13,750 nucleotides of DNA from Clostridiales bacterium (GTDB taxonomy: Bacteria > Bacillota > Clostridia > Lachnospirales > Lachnospiraceae): contig JAJUHH010000027.1 in NCBI GenBank assembly GCA_029267975.1, positions 1 through 13,750 of the forward strand. Direction: 5' to 3'. Positions within the stretch are counted from its first letter, which is position 1; each line of letters begins with the position of its first letter. Shown here piece after piece: positions 1 through 7,224 of this stretch. A model generated the notes under the pieces. It was given only the letters and a program-made list of their open reading frames with translations. It was not told where the DNA came from and did not search any database. Position numbers and translations under genes: made by a program.

Positions 1-169
1 GAAGGATTCCCTTACACACAAGGTCATTTGAGTTAATATATTGATAAAGTTGTTCTGCCTTATCCGCAGGATCAATTACGATTGCCTCCCCGGTTTCGCC
101 ATTGCTTATGATATAGCAATTGGTCTGAACCATGCCGAGCACAAGTGTTTTGCTAATTAATTTGCTCAT
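1..169 (-). CDS. MBL-fold metallo-hydrolase, N-terminal part (GloB/YcbL-like), runs off the window
   Basis: The first 56 codons are present, starting at an ATG at 169 with a GGAGG ribosome site five bases upstream. The visible protein begins MSKLISKTLVLGMVQTNCY and continues with a hydrophobic strand and an IVIDPAD segment near residue 35. The 'TNCYII...AIVIDPAD' pattern is the usual first beta-hairpin of small metallo-beta-lactamase-fold hydrolases, often annotated as hydroxyacylglutathione hydrolase-like. The HxHxDH zinc motif would lie further downstream and is outside the window, so catalytic competence cannot be judged. It lies downstream of rel in the same direction, separated by about 200 bp of hairpin repeats, a neighbourhood that I recall as common in Clostridia. 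The substrate is unknown. The family call is fairly secure and the specific function is not. Confidence 0.75.
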   Translation of the reverse strand, partial: MSKLISKTLVLGMVQTNCYIISNGETGEAIVIDPADKAEQLYQYINSNDLVCKGIL

Positions 170-202
170 AAAGACCTCCGGTTTGACTTATATTTCACTG
201 AT

Positions 203-287
203 ATAGTTTTGAGCAGCGTGCAATTCGCACGCCAGGATTACGCAGGCTCAAACTTTGACAAATTAAAATCGCTTAATAATTTTACCT
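203..287 (-). repeat. Two-hairpin intergenic repeat, copy 1 (diverged)
   Basis: This is a diverged copy of the element at 303-369. Stem A pairs agttttgagc (205-214) with gctcaaact (246-254). Inside its loop sits a perfect extra hairpin, gcgtgc (216-221) with gcacgc (227-232), which copy 2 lacks. After the shared run ggctcaaactttgac comes stem B, here weakened to taaaat (264-269) with atttta (279-284) around a loop beginning cgctt. The parallel order of stem A, the linker ttgac and stem B in both copies argues for duplication of one unit. Lying between rel and the MBL gene, it could act on read-through transcription or mRNA stability, but no function is established. Confidence 0.7.
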
Positions 288-302
288 ACATAAATCTTAG
301 AT

Positions 303-369
303 ATAGTTTGAGCCGAGGACCACGCAGGCTCAAACTTTGACGAGTGAAAATCGCCTTTTATTTTCACTC
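303..369 (-). repeat. Two-hairpin intergenic repeat, copy 2, abutting the rel stop codon
   Basis: Stem A is a perfect 10-bp inverted repeat, agtttgagcc (305-314) with ggctcaaact (327-336), with a 12-nt loop. Stem B is a perfect 10-bp inverted repeat, gagtgaaaat (342-351) with attttcactc (360-369), with an 8-nt loop. Stem B begins on the base immediately after the rel TAA (370-372). A hairpin directly at the stop would suit 3'-end protection or termination, but neither stem is followed by a long T-run on the minus strand, so a classical intrinsic terminator is not clear. A related hairpin with the same arm core and an 8-nt loop occurs at 3475-3500 in the apt leader. Confidence 0.75.
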
Positions 370-2646
370 TTAGCCGGCAGTACGTTCGATATCCAGTACA
401 CTCTCCACATTTTTGATCTTGGCTATGATCTCATTCAGCTGTTCCTTGCCTTTGATCTCAAAACCAATACTGATGGAGGCCTTTCCCTGCTTGCTGGTTC
501 TGACATTCATGGAGAGCACATCGATCTTATTCTCTGTCAAAACCTTGGAAATGTCTACCAGTACCCCGGTACGGTTGTTGGCATAGATCTTAATCTCTGC
601 GCTGTATACTCCGCCTGCATCCTTACCGTCTGCGGAGACACTCCATTCCGCATCGATCAGTCTGGCACGGTCCTCCTCAGGAAGATTGATCACATTGATA
701 CAGTCCGTTCTGTGAATGGATACACCTCTGCCTCTGGTTACAAAACCTACGATCTCATCTCCCGGAACAGGGCTGCAGCACCTGGAGAAGCGTACGGCAA
801 GATCATGAATGCCTTCTACCACAATGCCGCTTTTTGACCTCTTCTGAGGTACTTTTTCTCTTATTTCAGAGACTGCCTCCAGAACATTCTCATCGGTAAT
901 CTCTTTCTTGTACTTCTTCTTATATTCCTCTTGCAGCTTATTGACAATCTGACCTTCCTTTAAACCTCCGTGACCAACTGCTGCCAGTACGGAATCCCAA
1001 TCCCGGAAGCCGTATTTGCGCATGACGACACTGGTAAACTCAGGCTTCATAATGTCACTTAAGGTAATATTCTTGGTTTTGCAATAGGCAAGAATTAATT
1101 CCTTGCCTCTGTTGATATTATCCTCTTTCAGCTCATTCTTAAACCACTGGTTAATCTTATTCTTTGCCTGGGTACTCTTGACAATGGAGAGCCAGTCTCT
1201 GCTGGGGCCCCTGGAATTCTGGGAGGTTATGATCTCAATTCTATCTCCGTTCTGAATCACATAATCGATAGGCTCCAGCTTACCATTGACACGGGCACCA
1301 ACCATCTTATTACCAACCGCACTATGAATGCTGTAGGCAAAGTCAATGGTGTTGGATCCCGTAGGCAGGGTCTTTACATCACCCGTGGGTGTGAAAGCGT
1401 AAACACTTTCGGAGAATAAGTCAAAGTCATTTTTAATGAGGCTAAGGAATTCCTTATTATCGGACATGTCCCTCTGCCACTCAAGTACCTGTCTGAGCCA
1501 GGTAAGCTTCTCCTCCTCGGAGTTGGCAGTACCGCTCTTGCCATCCTGTCCCTCTTTATACTTCCAGTGGGCTGCAATACCATATTCTGCAGTCCGGTGC
1601 ATTTCATAGGTACGGATCTGTATCTCAAAGGGTGAGCCCTTGGGCCCGATTAGAGTCGTATGAAGAGACTGATACATATTGGGCTTGGGCATGGCAATAT
1701 AATCTTTAAAACGACCGGGAATCGGCTTATACATTTCATGGATGACTCCCAATGCCGCATAACAGTCTTTTAAAGAATCAACAATAATTCTTACTGCGAA
1801 CAAATCATAGATCTGCTCCAGAGTCTTATTCTGATTCACCATTTTCTTATATATACTGAAAAAATGCTTGATTCGGCCGTCGATCTTGGCCTGAATTCCA
1901 GCTTCCTCAATATGCATCCTTACATCAGCAACAATATCGTCAATGTAAGCCTGGCGCTCGCTTTTCTTGGTAGCAATCTTCTCAGTAAGATCCTTATACA
2001 CCTCAGGTTCAAGATACTTTAGTGACAGATCATCCAGTTCTATCTTAATCTTGGAGATACCTAACCGCTGCGCTATGGGCGCGTAGATATCCATAGTCTC
2101 CCTGGCGGTCTCTTTTTGCTTCTCCGGTTCCTTGTATTTTAAGGTACGCATATTATGAAGGCGATCCGCAAGCTTGATCAAGATAACACGGATATCCTTC
2201 GCCATGGCCAGAAACATCTTTCGAAGATTCTCAGCCTGCAGCTCTACCTTGTCCACGGAGTAGTTTAATTTGGTCAGCTTCGTAACACCGTCCACCAAAA
2301 GGGCAATCTCTTCGGAGAATAATGCTGTGATCTGCGCTATGGAATATTCCGTGTCTTCCACCACATCATGCAAAATGCCTGCAACAATGGTCTCCTTATC
2401 AAGCTCAAGGTCAGCCAGAATATTAGCCACGCACAAAGGATGGATGATATAAGGCTCTCCGGATTTACGCAGCTGATTCTTATGTGCGTCATCCGCCAGA
2501 TGGTATGCCTTCCCGACCATGGAAATATCTGCAGACGGGTGGTAGCTTCGAATCTTATTAATCAATTCCTGATACAGTGCTTCAGGCGCAGTAAAATCCG
2601 CAGGCGCCGCCATTGTTACGGGATCTAATGTCTTTAAGTCTTCCAT
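370..2646 (-). CDS. relA: Bifunctional (p)ppGpp synthetase/hydrolase (long RSH, Rel)
   Basis: This enzyme makes (p)ppGpp from ATP and GDP/GTP and also hydrolyses it, driving the stringent response at the ribosome. In the 758-residue protein, the HD hydrolase domain carries HDVVEDT near residues 93-99. The synthetase domain has RFKD near 312-315, the RxKD form of bifunctional Rel rather than the ExDD form of synthetase-only RelA. It is followed by YQSLHTT and EIQIRT. A TGS domain (VYAFTPTGD...NGDRIEI) lies near 415-475, a conserved-cysteine zinc-finger region (SRCCSPVPGD) near 630, and a C-terminal ACT domain follows. The length is normal. I place the start at 2646 because AGGTGG (2660-2655) lies 8 nt upstream; ATG 2652 and the GTGs at 2655 and 2658 are too close to it or overlap it. 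No convincing own promoter was seen, so it is probably co-transcribed with apt 200 bp upstream. Confidence 0.97.
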   Translation of the reverse strand: MEDLKTLDPVTMAAPADFTAPEALYQELINKIRSYHPSADISMVGKAYHLADDAHKNQLRKSGEPYIIHPLCVANILADLELDKETIVAGILHDVVEDTEYSIAQITALFSEEIALLVDGVTKLTKLNYSVDKVELQAENLRKMFLAMAKDIRVILIKLADRLHNMRTLKYKEPEKQKETARETMDIYAPIAQRLGISKIKIELDDLSLKYLEPEVYKDLTEKIATKKSERQAYIDDIVADVRMHIEEAGIQAKIDGRIKHFFSIYKKMVNQNKTLEQIYDLFAVRIIVDSLKDCYAALGVIHEMYKPIPGRFKDYIAMPKPNMYQSLHTTLIGPKGSPFEIQIRTYEMHRTAEYGIAAHWKYKEGQDGKSGTANSEEEKLTWLRQVLEWQRDMSDNKEFLSLIKNDFDLFSESVYAFTPTGDVKTLPTGSNTIDFAYSIHSAVGNKMVGARVNGKLEPIDYVIQNGDRIEIITSQNSRGPSRDWLSIVKSTQAKNKINQWFKNELKEDNINRGKELILAYCKTKNITLSDIMKPEFTSVVMRKYGFRDWDSVLAAVGHGGLKEGQIVNKLQEEYKKKYKKEITDENVLEAVSEIREKVPQKRSKSGIVVEGIHDLAVRFSRCCSPVPGDEIVGFVTRGRGVSIHRTDCINVINLPEEDRARLIDAEWSVSADGKDAGGVYSAEIKIYANNRTGVLVDISKVLTENKIDVLSMNVRTSKQGKASISIGFEIKGKEQLNEIIAKIKNVESVLDIERTAG

Positions 2647-2685
2647 GATCATCACCACCTATCTAAAATAAACGAATCAATCGTA

Positions 2686-2730
2686 CCAAGTTAGTTTCTA
2701 TCAAGTCTGTTCAAATCAAGTTGTTTTAAA
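2686..2730. repeat. Three degenerate 15-bp tandem repeats upstream of rel
   Basis: Three consecutive 15-bp units start at 2686, 2701 and 2716. Each has the form (c/t)caagt followed by a T-rich stretch, and units 2 and 3 share 11 of 15 bases. The CAAGT cores begin at exactly 2687, 2702 and 2717. They lie about 40-85 bp upstream of the rel start within the 188-bp apt-rel gap. The exact period is what makes it notable; it could be a regulator array or AT-rich chance. The rest of this gap shows no gene and no convincing terminator or promoter. Confidence 0.45.
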
Positions 2731-2846
2731 TTATTTTATGAATTATCTTTGTAAAGTTATCCTTTTTAGATATTCTTATTAGCCTGCTCTTTTCTTATAA
2801 GCTCATTTCAAGAATGTTTGCTTCGAGTAAGCTCTATTTTCGTAGT

Positions 2847-3371
2847 TTATTTTCCCTCATATTGAATGACAGCATCCACATCATAACCGGCAAGCTTATC
2901 ACGGCCCTTTAAGCCTTTCAATTCCATAAGGAAGATAATCTTAACCACTTCGCCGCCCAGCATCTCAATGAGCTTGGTAATGGCTTCAATGGTACCGCCG
3001 GTTGCAATCAGGTCGTCTACGATAACAACCTTCTGTCCGGGCTTGATCGCATCTTTATGAATCTCTATGGTTGCCTTTCCGTACTCCAGATCATAGTCCA
3101 TGGATACGGTCTCACAGGGTAATTTACCTTTTTTACGAACTGGTATAAATGCTTTATTCAAATTATAAGCGATGGGTACACCAAAGATGAACCCTCTGGA
3201 TTCAGGTCCGGCAATGATGTCAAACTCAATACCCTTTAACATCTCCTGCATCTGGTCTATGGCAAGCTTTAAACCGTCCTTATCCTGCAGCACGCTTGTA
3301 ACATCGCGAAATATTATTCCGGGCTCCGGAAAATCCGGTATACTTCTTACATATTCTTCTAACTTTTTCAT
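2847..3371 (-). CDS. apt: Adenine phosphoribosyltransferase
   Basis: This cytosolic purine-salvage enzyme converts adenine and PRPP to AMP and pyrophosphate. The 174-residue protein matches the family length of about 170-180. It opens with the typical N-terminal region containing IPDFPEPGIIFRD, and has AGPESRGF near residues 54-61 and the PRPP-binding signature VVIVDDLIATGGT near 115-127. The start at ATG 3371 is preferred because GGAGG (3387-3383) lies 11 nt upstream. An in-frame ATG at 3389 would itself overlap that ribosome site and has none of its own. It sits between recJ and rel, the classic Firmicute recJ-apt-rel order. A consensus promoter at 3565-3594 and a structured leader of about 187 nt precede it, so apt, probably with rel, can be expressed independently of recJ. 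Confidence 0.97.
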   Translation of the reverse strand: MKKLEEYVRSIPDFPEPGIIFRDVTSVLQDKDGLKLAIDQMQEMLKGIEFDIIAGPESRGFIFGVPIAYNLNKAFIPVRKKGKLPCETVSMDYDLEYGKATIEIHKDAIKPGQKVVIVDDLIATGGTIEAITKLIEMLGGEVVKIIFLMELKGLKGRDKLAGYDVDAVIQYEGK

Positions 3372-3396
3372 TGTTTGTTTAACCTCCATAATGCCA

Positions 3397-3410
3397 AGCC
3401 TGGAAAGGCT
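3397..3410 (-). promoter_or_regulatory. Short hairpin just upstream of the apt ribosome site
   Basis: This is a perfect 5-bp stem, agcct (3397-3401) with aggct (3406-3410), closed by a four-base loop. It ends about 10 nt upstream of the apt GGAGG (3383-3387). A longer imperfect pairing of the flanking tgcc/ggca and ggaagg/cctttcc segments is also possible. Such a structure so close to the ribosome site could influence apt translation, but that is inference. Confidence 0.4.
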
Positions 3411-3474
3411 CCATAATTCCTTCCATTAAATAGGCCAAGGCACAAATTTGCTGGGTGAACTCTGCAATCCACCC

Positions 3475-3500
3475 TGTGAAAATCATCTTATATTTTCACA
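3475..3500 (-). repeat. Hairpin in the apt leader, related to stem B of the 203-369 repeats
   Basis: A perfect 9-bp inverted repeat, tgtgaaaat (3475-3483) with attttcaca (3492-3500), surrounds an 8-nt loop, catcttat. The arm core TGAAAAT/ATTTTCA and the loop length match stem B of the element at 342-369, whose loop is cgcctttt. It lies mid-leader between the apt promoter and apt. It is followed on the minus strand by a smaller GGGTG/CACCC hairpin rather than a T-run, so it is not an obvious attenuator. Confidence 0.6.
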
Positions 3501-3504
3501 ATAT

Positions 3505-3549
3505 TTACTTCATGTAACTGCTGAAGAATGCCGCGATGTCATGGAACAT
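3505..3549 (-). CDS. Possible 14-residue leader ORF at the 5' end of the apt transcript
   Basis: Reading from ATG 3549 gives MFHDIAAFFSSYMK and then TAA. The ATG lies only about 8-9 nt after the transcription start predicted from the TATAAT box at 3565-3570, and there is no Shine-Dalgarno sequence, so translation would have to be nearly leaderless. The ORF is almost exactly contained in an inverted repeat: acttcatgt (3507-3515) with acatgaagt (3546-3554) form a perfect 9-bp stem that holds both the start and the stop region. A regulatory leader peptide is conceivable. Equally, the hairpin may be the real feature and the ORF chance. No known peptide is recognised. Confidence 0.25.
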   Translation of the reverse strand: MFHDIAAFFSSYMK

Positions 3550-3564
3550 GAAGTTTAGGTGATT

Positions 3565-3594
3565 ATTATATCACTATATTTTATACTTCGTAAA
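3565..3594 (-). promoter_or_regulatory. Sigma-A type promoter for apt (and probably rel)
   Basis: On the minus strand a -35 TTTACG (3594-3589), an 18-nt spacer and a perfect -10 TATAAT (3570-3565) predict a transcription start near 3558. The -10 lies at the centre of a small dyad, GTGAT N6 ATCAC (3559-3574), which could be an operator. The recJ stop at 3659 is only about 65 bp upstream of the -35 and no clear terminator separates them, so read-through from recJ is also possible. Confidence 0.75.
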
Positions 3595-3658
3595 GAATAA
3601 TTCTATCATTTCGTTCAAAAAGCTCATAAAAATGACAAAAAGTGAACTTAGATGTTTC

Positions 3659-5575
3659 TCATCGGTAATTTTGGACCATTAACTGCACAGTTTTAAAGCC
3701 ATTGTATTCATTAATCCTTGGAAAATAGGTCAGGGACAGAAGCGCATTCATACTGCGGCCGGTCTTTAATTTTTCTGCTTCCTCTACACCATAAGTATTA
3801 CCAATATAGGTAAAGAACTCTTCAACATTTCCAAAGTAAATCGCTTCCATTGACCGTCCGTATTTGTTTTCTACATTAAGCTTGATACCACTGGCATTTT
3901 TTCCAAGAATAAAGGCGGATTTGATTTTTAACTCTTTTTCTGCAAACAGAGGCTTCTCATTTCCTTTACCAAAGGGCTCAAGAAGCTTTAGCTCCTCCAC
4001 CAGCTCCTGGGTGACATAGCCTAAGGGAAGGTGGATATCTATGGATACCTTTGGGATCAGCATCTCCTCGGTCAGGCTTGTTGTCCTGTTGAGGAAGCTT
4101 CGAAGCTCCTCCACCTTCTCCCGAAGCAGGGAGAAGCCTGCTGCCATGGGATGACCTCCTACCTTAAGAAAGAGGTCACGGCATTTATTCAATTCTTCAA
4201 TCATATTATACTGTTCTATAGATCTTCCTGACCCCTTTACAGACATTTCTGAATCCGTCAGCACCAGGGTCGGACGATGGAAGCGCTCTCTGATTCTGCC
4301 GGCGATGATCCCGGCGATACTCTCATGGCAATCCGGGAGATAAACCACCAGAATCTTATCCTCCTTCAAATCACTTTCCTCTATGAGCCTAATTGCCTTC
4401 TCAACATTCTTAGCTGTCATATCCTTACGAAGCTCATTCAGCATGCGAACCTCTGTTGCCAGAGAGATGGCCTGCTCCTCCGTCTCAGCAAGTAATAGCT
4501 CAAGTCCCTTCTTGGCAGTATCCAAACGGCCGGAAGCGTTGAGGCAGGGGCCTATGACAAAGCCAAGATGGAAAGCCGTCAGTTGCTCCTTCTGTATACT
4601 GCTGGCTTCCATAAGTGCCAGCAAGCCCTTATTCTTTGTATGCTTCAACAGCTCCAGGCCATATTTTACAATAATACGGTTTTCACCTGTCAGCTCCATA
4701 ACATCGCAGACTGTAGCAATTGCTGTATAGGAAAGGAGCTCCTCCTTAAGAAGCTCATCCTCTGCTCCCAGCACAGCAAAAAGAGCACAGCTAAGCTTAT
4801 AAGCAACTGCCGCCCCACATAGGCCCCGATAGGGATAATGACAGTCCGGGCGCTTGGGATTAATCACCGCATCTGCTGCCGGCAGCACCACTTCAAGGGC
4901 AGCCGCAACTTCCATGGATGCGTTTGCTTCCATGGATGCGTTTGCTTCCATAGCTCGCAGCATTGGAGCAGAAGCCTTAGCCAATTGCAGCTGATAGATA
5001 TCCGTCTCATCCATGGATACATCCGCCAGATAGCCCTCCTCTGCCTGGGACTGGTCCTGATTACCACGCTCCAACAAATTATGATGGTCTGTGATAATGA
5101 CTGTCATGCCATAGCTTTTGGCCAGCTCTATCTGCTCTATGGCCACAATCCCGTTATCACAGGTCAGGATGGTATCGATCCCCTCCTGATATGCGGCTTC
5201 CACCATCTGAAGATTGATTCCATAGCCGTCCTTGATCCGGTCGGGTATCTCATAGTCAACCTCTGCCCCCAATCTTGTCAGGCTGCGGTATAGAATGTAG
5301 GTGGAAACCACACCATCCACGTCATAGTCACCTATGATCCGTATCCGCTTTCCCAGTCGAAGCTTCTCTCTCAACAGATCACAAGCCTCTTTCATATCCT
5401 TTAACAGAAAGGGATCATGCAGATCTTTGGGATTGGGATTTAAAAAAGCCTTTATGTCCTCCGGTTTATCATAGCCTTTATTCACCAGACAGCGTGCCAG
5501 CACCTCGCTGATACCGCATTCCTGCACGAGGAAAGGATAGTCCGCTTTTTTATTCTTTATCATCCATTTTTCCAT
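3659..5575 (-). CDS. recJ: Single-stranded-DNA-specific 5'-3' exonuclease RecJ, with a low-complexity insertion
   Basis: This DHH-family, metal-dependent nuclease digests 5' ssDNA during recombination, mismatch and base-excision repair. In 638 residues, motif DYDVDG is near 83-88, DN near 140, DHH near 163-165, a further aspartate near 291 (VCDVMEL), GPCLNASGR near 342-350 and the DHHA1 motif GGHPMAAG near 473-480. A C-terminal OB-like region follows. Between TDHH and VINPKRPDC lies an insertion of roughly 60 residues (about 167-232) that is acidic, Ala/Met-rich and contains the tandem hexapeptide MEANAS twice. Family members usually have about 10-20 residues here. The frame is open throughout, so the gene looks intact. 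The start at 5575 has a modest GGTGG site, and scfB lies 61 bp upstream in the same direction with only a 5-bp hairpin (5603-5616) between, so the two may share a transcript. Confidence 0.96.
   Translation of the reverse strand: MEKWMIKNKKADYPFLVQECGISEVLARCLVNKGYDKPEDIKAFLNPNPKDLHDPFLLKDMKEACDLLREKLRLGKRIRIIGDYDVDGVVSTYILYRSLTRLGAEVDYEIPDRIKDGYGINLQMVEAAYQEGIDTILTCDNGIVAIEQIELAKSYGMTVIITDHHNLLERGNQDQSQAEEGYLADVSMDETDIYQLQLAKASAPMLRAMEANASMEANASMEVAAALEVVLPAADAVINPKRPDCHYPYRGLCGAAVAYKLSCALFAVLGAEDELLKEELLSYTAIATVCDVMELTGENRIIVKYGLELLKHTKNKGLLALMEASSIQKEQLTAFHLGFVIGPCLNASGRLDTAKKGLELLLAETEEQAISLATEVRMLNELRKDMTAKNVEKAIRLIEESDLKEDKILVVYLPDCHESIAGIIAGRIRERFHRPTLVLTDSEMSVKGSGRSIEQYNMIEELNKCRDLFLKVGGHPMAAGFSLLREKVEELRSFLNRTTSLTEEMLIPKVSIDIHLPLGYVTQELVEELKLLEPFGKGNEKPLFAEKELKIKSAFILGKNASGIKLNVENKYGRSMEAIYFGNVEEFFTYIGNTYGVEEAEKLKTGRSMNALLSLTYFPRINEYNGFKTVQLMVQNYR
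4911..4946. repeat. Two perfect 18-bp tandem repeats inside recJ
   Basis: The 18-bp unit tccatggatgcgtttgct occurs twice back to back (4911-4928 and 4929-4946), and a third partial unit begins tccat at 4947. Because the unit is a multiple of three, each copy adds six residues (EANASM on the coding strand) without shifting the frame. It lies in the unusual insertion after the DHH motif. Perfect identity between the copies suggests a recent, possibly length-variable, slippage or duplication event. Confidence 0.9.
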
Positions 5576-5636
5576 ATAACCACCATATCTTCCTCATGAC
5601 TGTATCCACACGGATAATACAACGAATACCAGGATG

Positions 5637-7094
5637 CTATTCCTGAGCTGCTGCAGCTTTGAGCATAATAGCACATTCAACCCGCTTCATATGCAATGCA
5701 CAGCCGATATCATAAGCAACATTAATATCATTATGGAACTTATAGGAATTCGCCGCGCAACCGCCGCTGCAGTAGAACTTAGCAAAGCAGTTCCTGCATT
5801 TCTCCTTGGAATATACATTGCATTGCTTAAATTCCTCACGAAGGTCAGTTGTCTTAACACCTTCCTCCACATTGCCCATCAGAAATTCCGGGATACCCAC
5901 AAACTGATGGCAGGGATACAGATCCCCCCAAGGCGTCACAGCCAGGTATTCAGTACCGGAGCCACAACCGGATAAACGCTTAGCCACACAGGGACCGCCG
6001 CTTAAATCAAGCATAAAATGGAAGAAGTTAAAATCCGTGCCTTCCTTCTGATATTCAAGCATCAGCTTTGCCAGACGGTCATACTCCTCAAATAGCTTGG
6101 GCAGGTCTTCCTCAGTAATGGCATAGGAATCCTCCGGCATTGCAACCACAGGCTCTACAGAGATTTGCTTAAAGCCAAGATCCGCAAGATGCTTTACATC
6201 CTCACTAAAATCCAGATTGTTATGGGTAAAGGTACCTCTTACGTAATAATTGGTCTGATTGCGGCTGTCCGCCAGCTTCTGAAATTTCGGTAAAATCAGC
6301 TCATAGCTTCCCTTCCCATTACGGCTGGGGCGCATCCGGTCATTGACTTCCTTTCTTCCGTCGATGCTAAGTACCACATTGCTCATCTCACGGTTGACAA
6401 ACTCCATAACCTCATCATTTAAGAGTAAGCCGTTGGTGGTAAGGGTAAAGCGGAACTTCTTATTATGAAGCTGCTCCTGCTCTCTGCCGTAGGCCACAAG
6501 ATCCTTCACCACCTGCCAGTTCATGAGTGGCTCTCCGCCAAAGAAATCCACTTCAAGATTCTTGCGGTTGCCAGAGTTTTTAATGAGGAAATCAAGGGCT
6601 TTCTTGCCTACCTCAAAGCTCATAAGTTCCCTGTGCCCCTTGTATTCTCCTTCTTCTGCAAAGCAATATTTGCAAGCCAGATTGCAATCATGGGCAATAT
6701 GTAAGCAAAGGGCCTTCACTACCGTCGACCTTTGTTTGAAATCTCTGATATACTCCTCGTAGATGTCCTTGGAAAATAAGGCTCCGTCCTTCTTCAGCTG
6801 CTCAACATCCTCCAGAACCTCTTTGATCTGACGTATCAGGGCTTCCACATCATCACAGAAGTCTTTCTCACCCTCTGTCAATGAGTCATCCCCGGCAGCT
6901 CTCTCCTGCTCCCTGATCAGACGCATATACTCAGGCTTCGTATATTTCTCTACCATGGCACTGATGATACTTCCGCGATCATGGGTTTCGTACATCTCAA
7001 TAATATCATAAGCCAGATCATCCACAACATGTATCATGCCGCTATTAACATCCAACACGATATTATATCCATTATTTTTAAATTGGTGAACCAT
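5637..7094 (-). CDS. scfB: SCIFF peptide maturase, radical SAM/SPASM thioether-forming enzyme (ScfB)
   Basis: ScfB-type enzymes install thioether bridges between cysteines and other residues of the SCIFF precursor. The 485-residue protein has an N-terminal peptide-recognition-like region (about 1-110). It then has the radical SAM motif CNLACKYC with Cys137, Cys141 and Cys144, and FFGGEP at 184-189, expected for SAM binding. The C-terminal SPASM region holds ten cysteines (369, 377, 395, 425, 433, 436, 442, 446, 465, 474), enough for two auxiliary [4Fe-4S] clusters. The start at 7094 has AAGGAG 8 nt upstream. The precursor gene scfA lies 130 bp upstream in the same direction, which confirms the assignment. 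That 130-bp gap shows no strong terminator, so one scfAB transcript is likely. All family hallmark residues appear intact. Confidence 0.97.
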   Translation of the reverse strand: MVHQFKNNGYNIVLDVNSGMIHVVDDLAYDIIEMYETHDRGSIISAMVEKYTKPEYMRLIREQERAAGDDSLTEGEKDFCDDVEALIRQIKEVLEDVEQLKKDGALFSKDIYEEYIRDFKQRSTVVKALCLHIAHDCNLACKYCFAEEGEYKGHRELMSFEVGKKALDFLIKNSGNRKNLEVDFFGGEPLMNWQVVKDLVAYGREQEQLHNKKFRFTLTTNGLLLNDEVMEFVNREMSNVVLSIDGRKEVNDRMRPSRNGKGSYELILPKFQKLADSRNQTNYYVRGTFTHNNLDFSEDVKHLADLGFKQISVEPVVAMPEDSYAITEEDLPKLFEEYDRLAKLMLEYQKEGTDFNFFHFMLDLSGGPCVAKRLSGCGSGTEYLAVTPWGDLYPCHQFVGIPEFLMGNVEEGVKTTDLREEFKQCNVYSKEKCRNCFAKFYCSGGCAANSYKFHNDINVAYDIGCALHMKRVECAIMLKAAAAQE

Positions 7095-7224
7095 GTTCCA
7101 CTCTCCTTACATAAGCTTTCACGACGAATGGGACTGGCTCACAATATCTTCCGAATTTATCATAATCGAAGAATATAATGAGGCAGCCCCATATAATTGC
7201 AAATCCAGATTGCGTATTATTTAT

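Noticed and set aside
181..369. CRISPR array
   Set aside because: There are only two diverged units with internal hairpins and unequal lengths; no regular repeat-spacer pattern and no cas genes.
337..837. 166-codon plus-strand open frame opposite the 3' end of rel
   Set aside because: It is a shadow of the rel gene: no ribosome site, no family resemblance, and rel is unambiguous on the other strand.
2659..2846. Possible separate rel promoter in the apt-rel gap
   Set aside because: TTTACA- and TTGAT-like -35 boxes occur, but none has an acceptable -10 at 16-18 nt, so co-transcription with apt is preferred.
3379..3426. 15-codon minus-strand ORF (MEGIMEPFQAWHYGG) ending just before apt
   Set aside because: It has no ribosome site, and its last codons coincide with the apt ribosome site, so coding is not supported; its sequence is better explained as structured leader RNA.
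3370..3560. Purine, guanine or PRPP riboswitch in the apt leader
   Set aside because: I could not find the conserved core sequences of these classes by eye; the region is reported only as a structured leader of unknown type.
4838..5293. 151-codon plus-strand open frame opposite recJ with His/Cys-rich repeats
   Set aside because: The CFHGCV-like repeats are just the other strand of the 18-bp tandem repeat in recJ; there is no start context and no recognisable domain.
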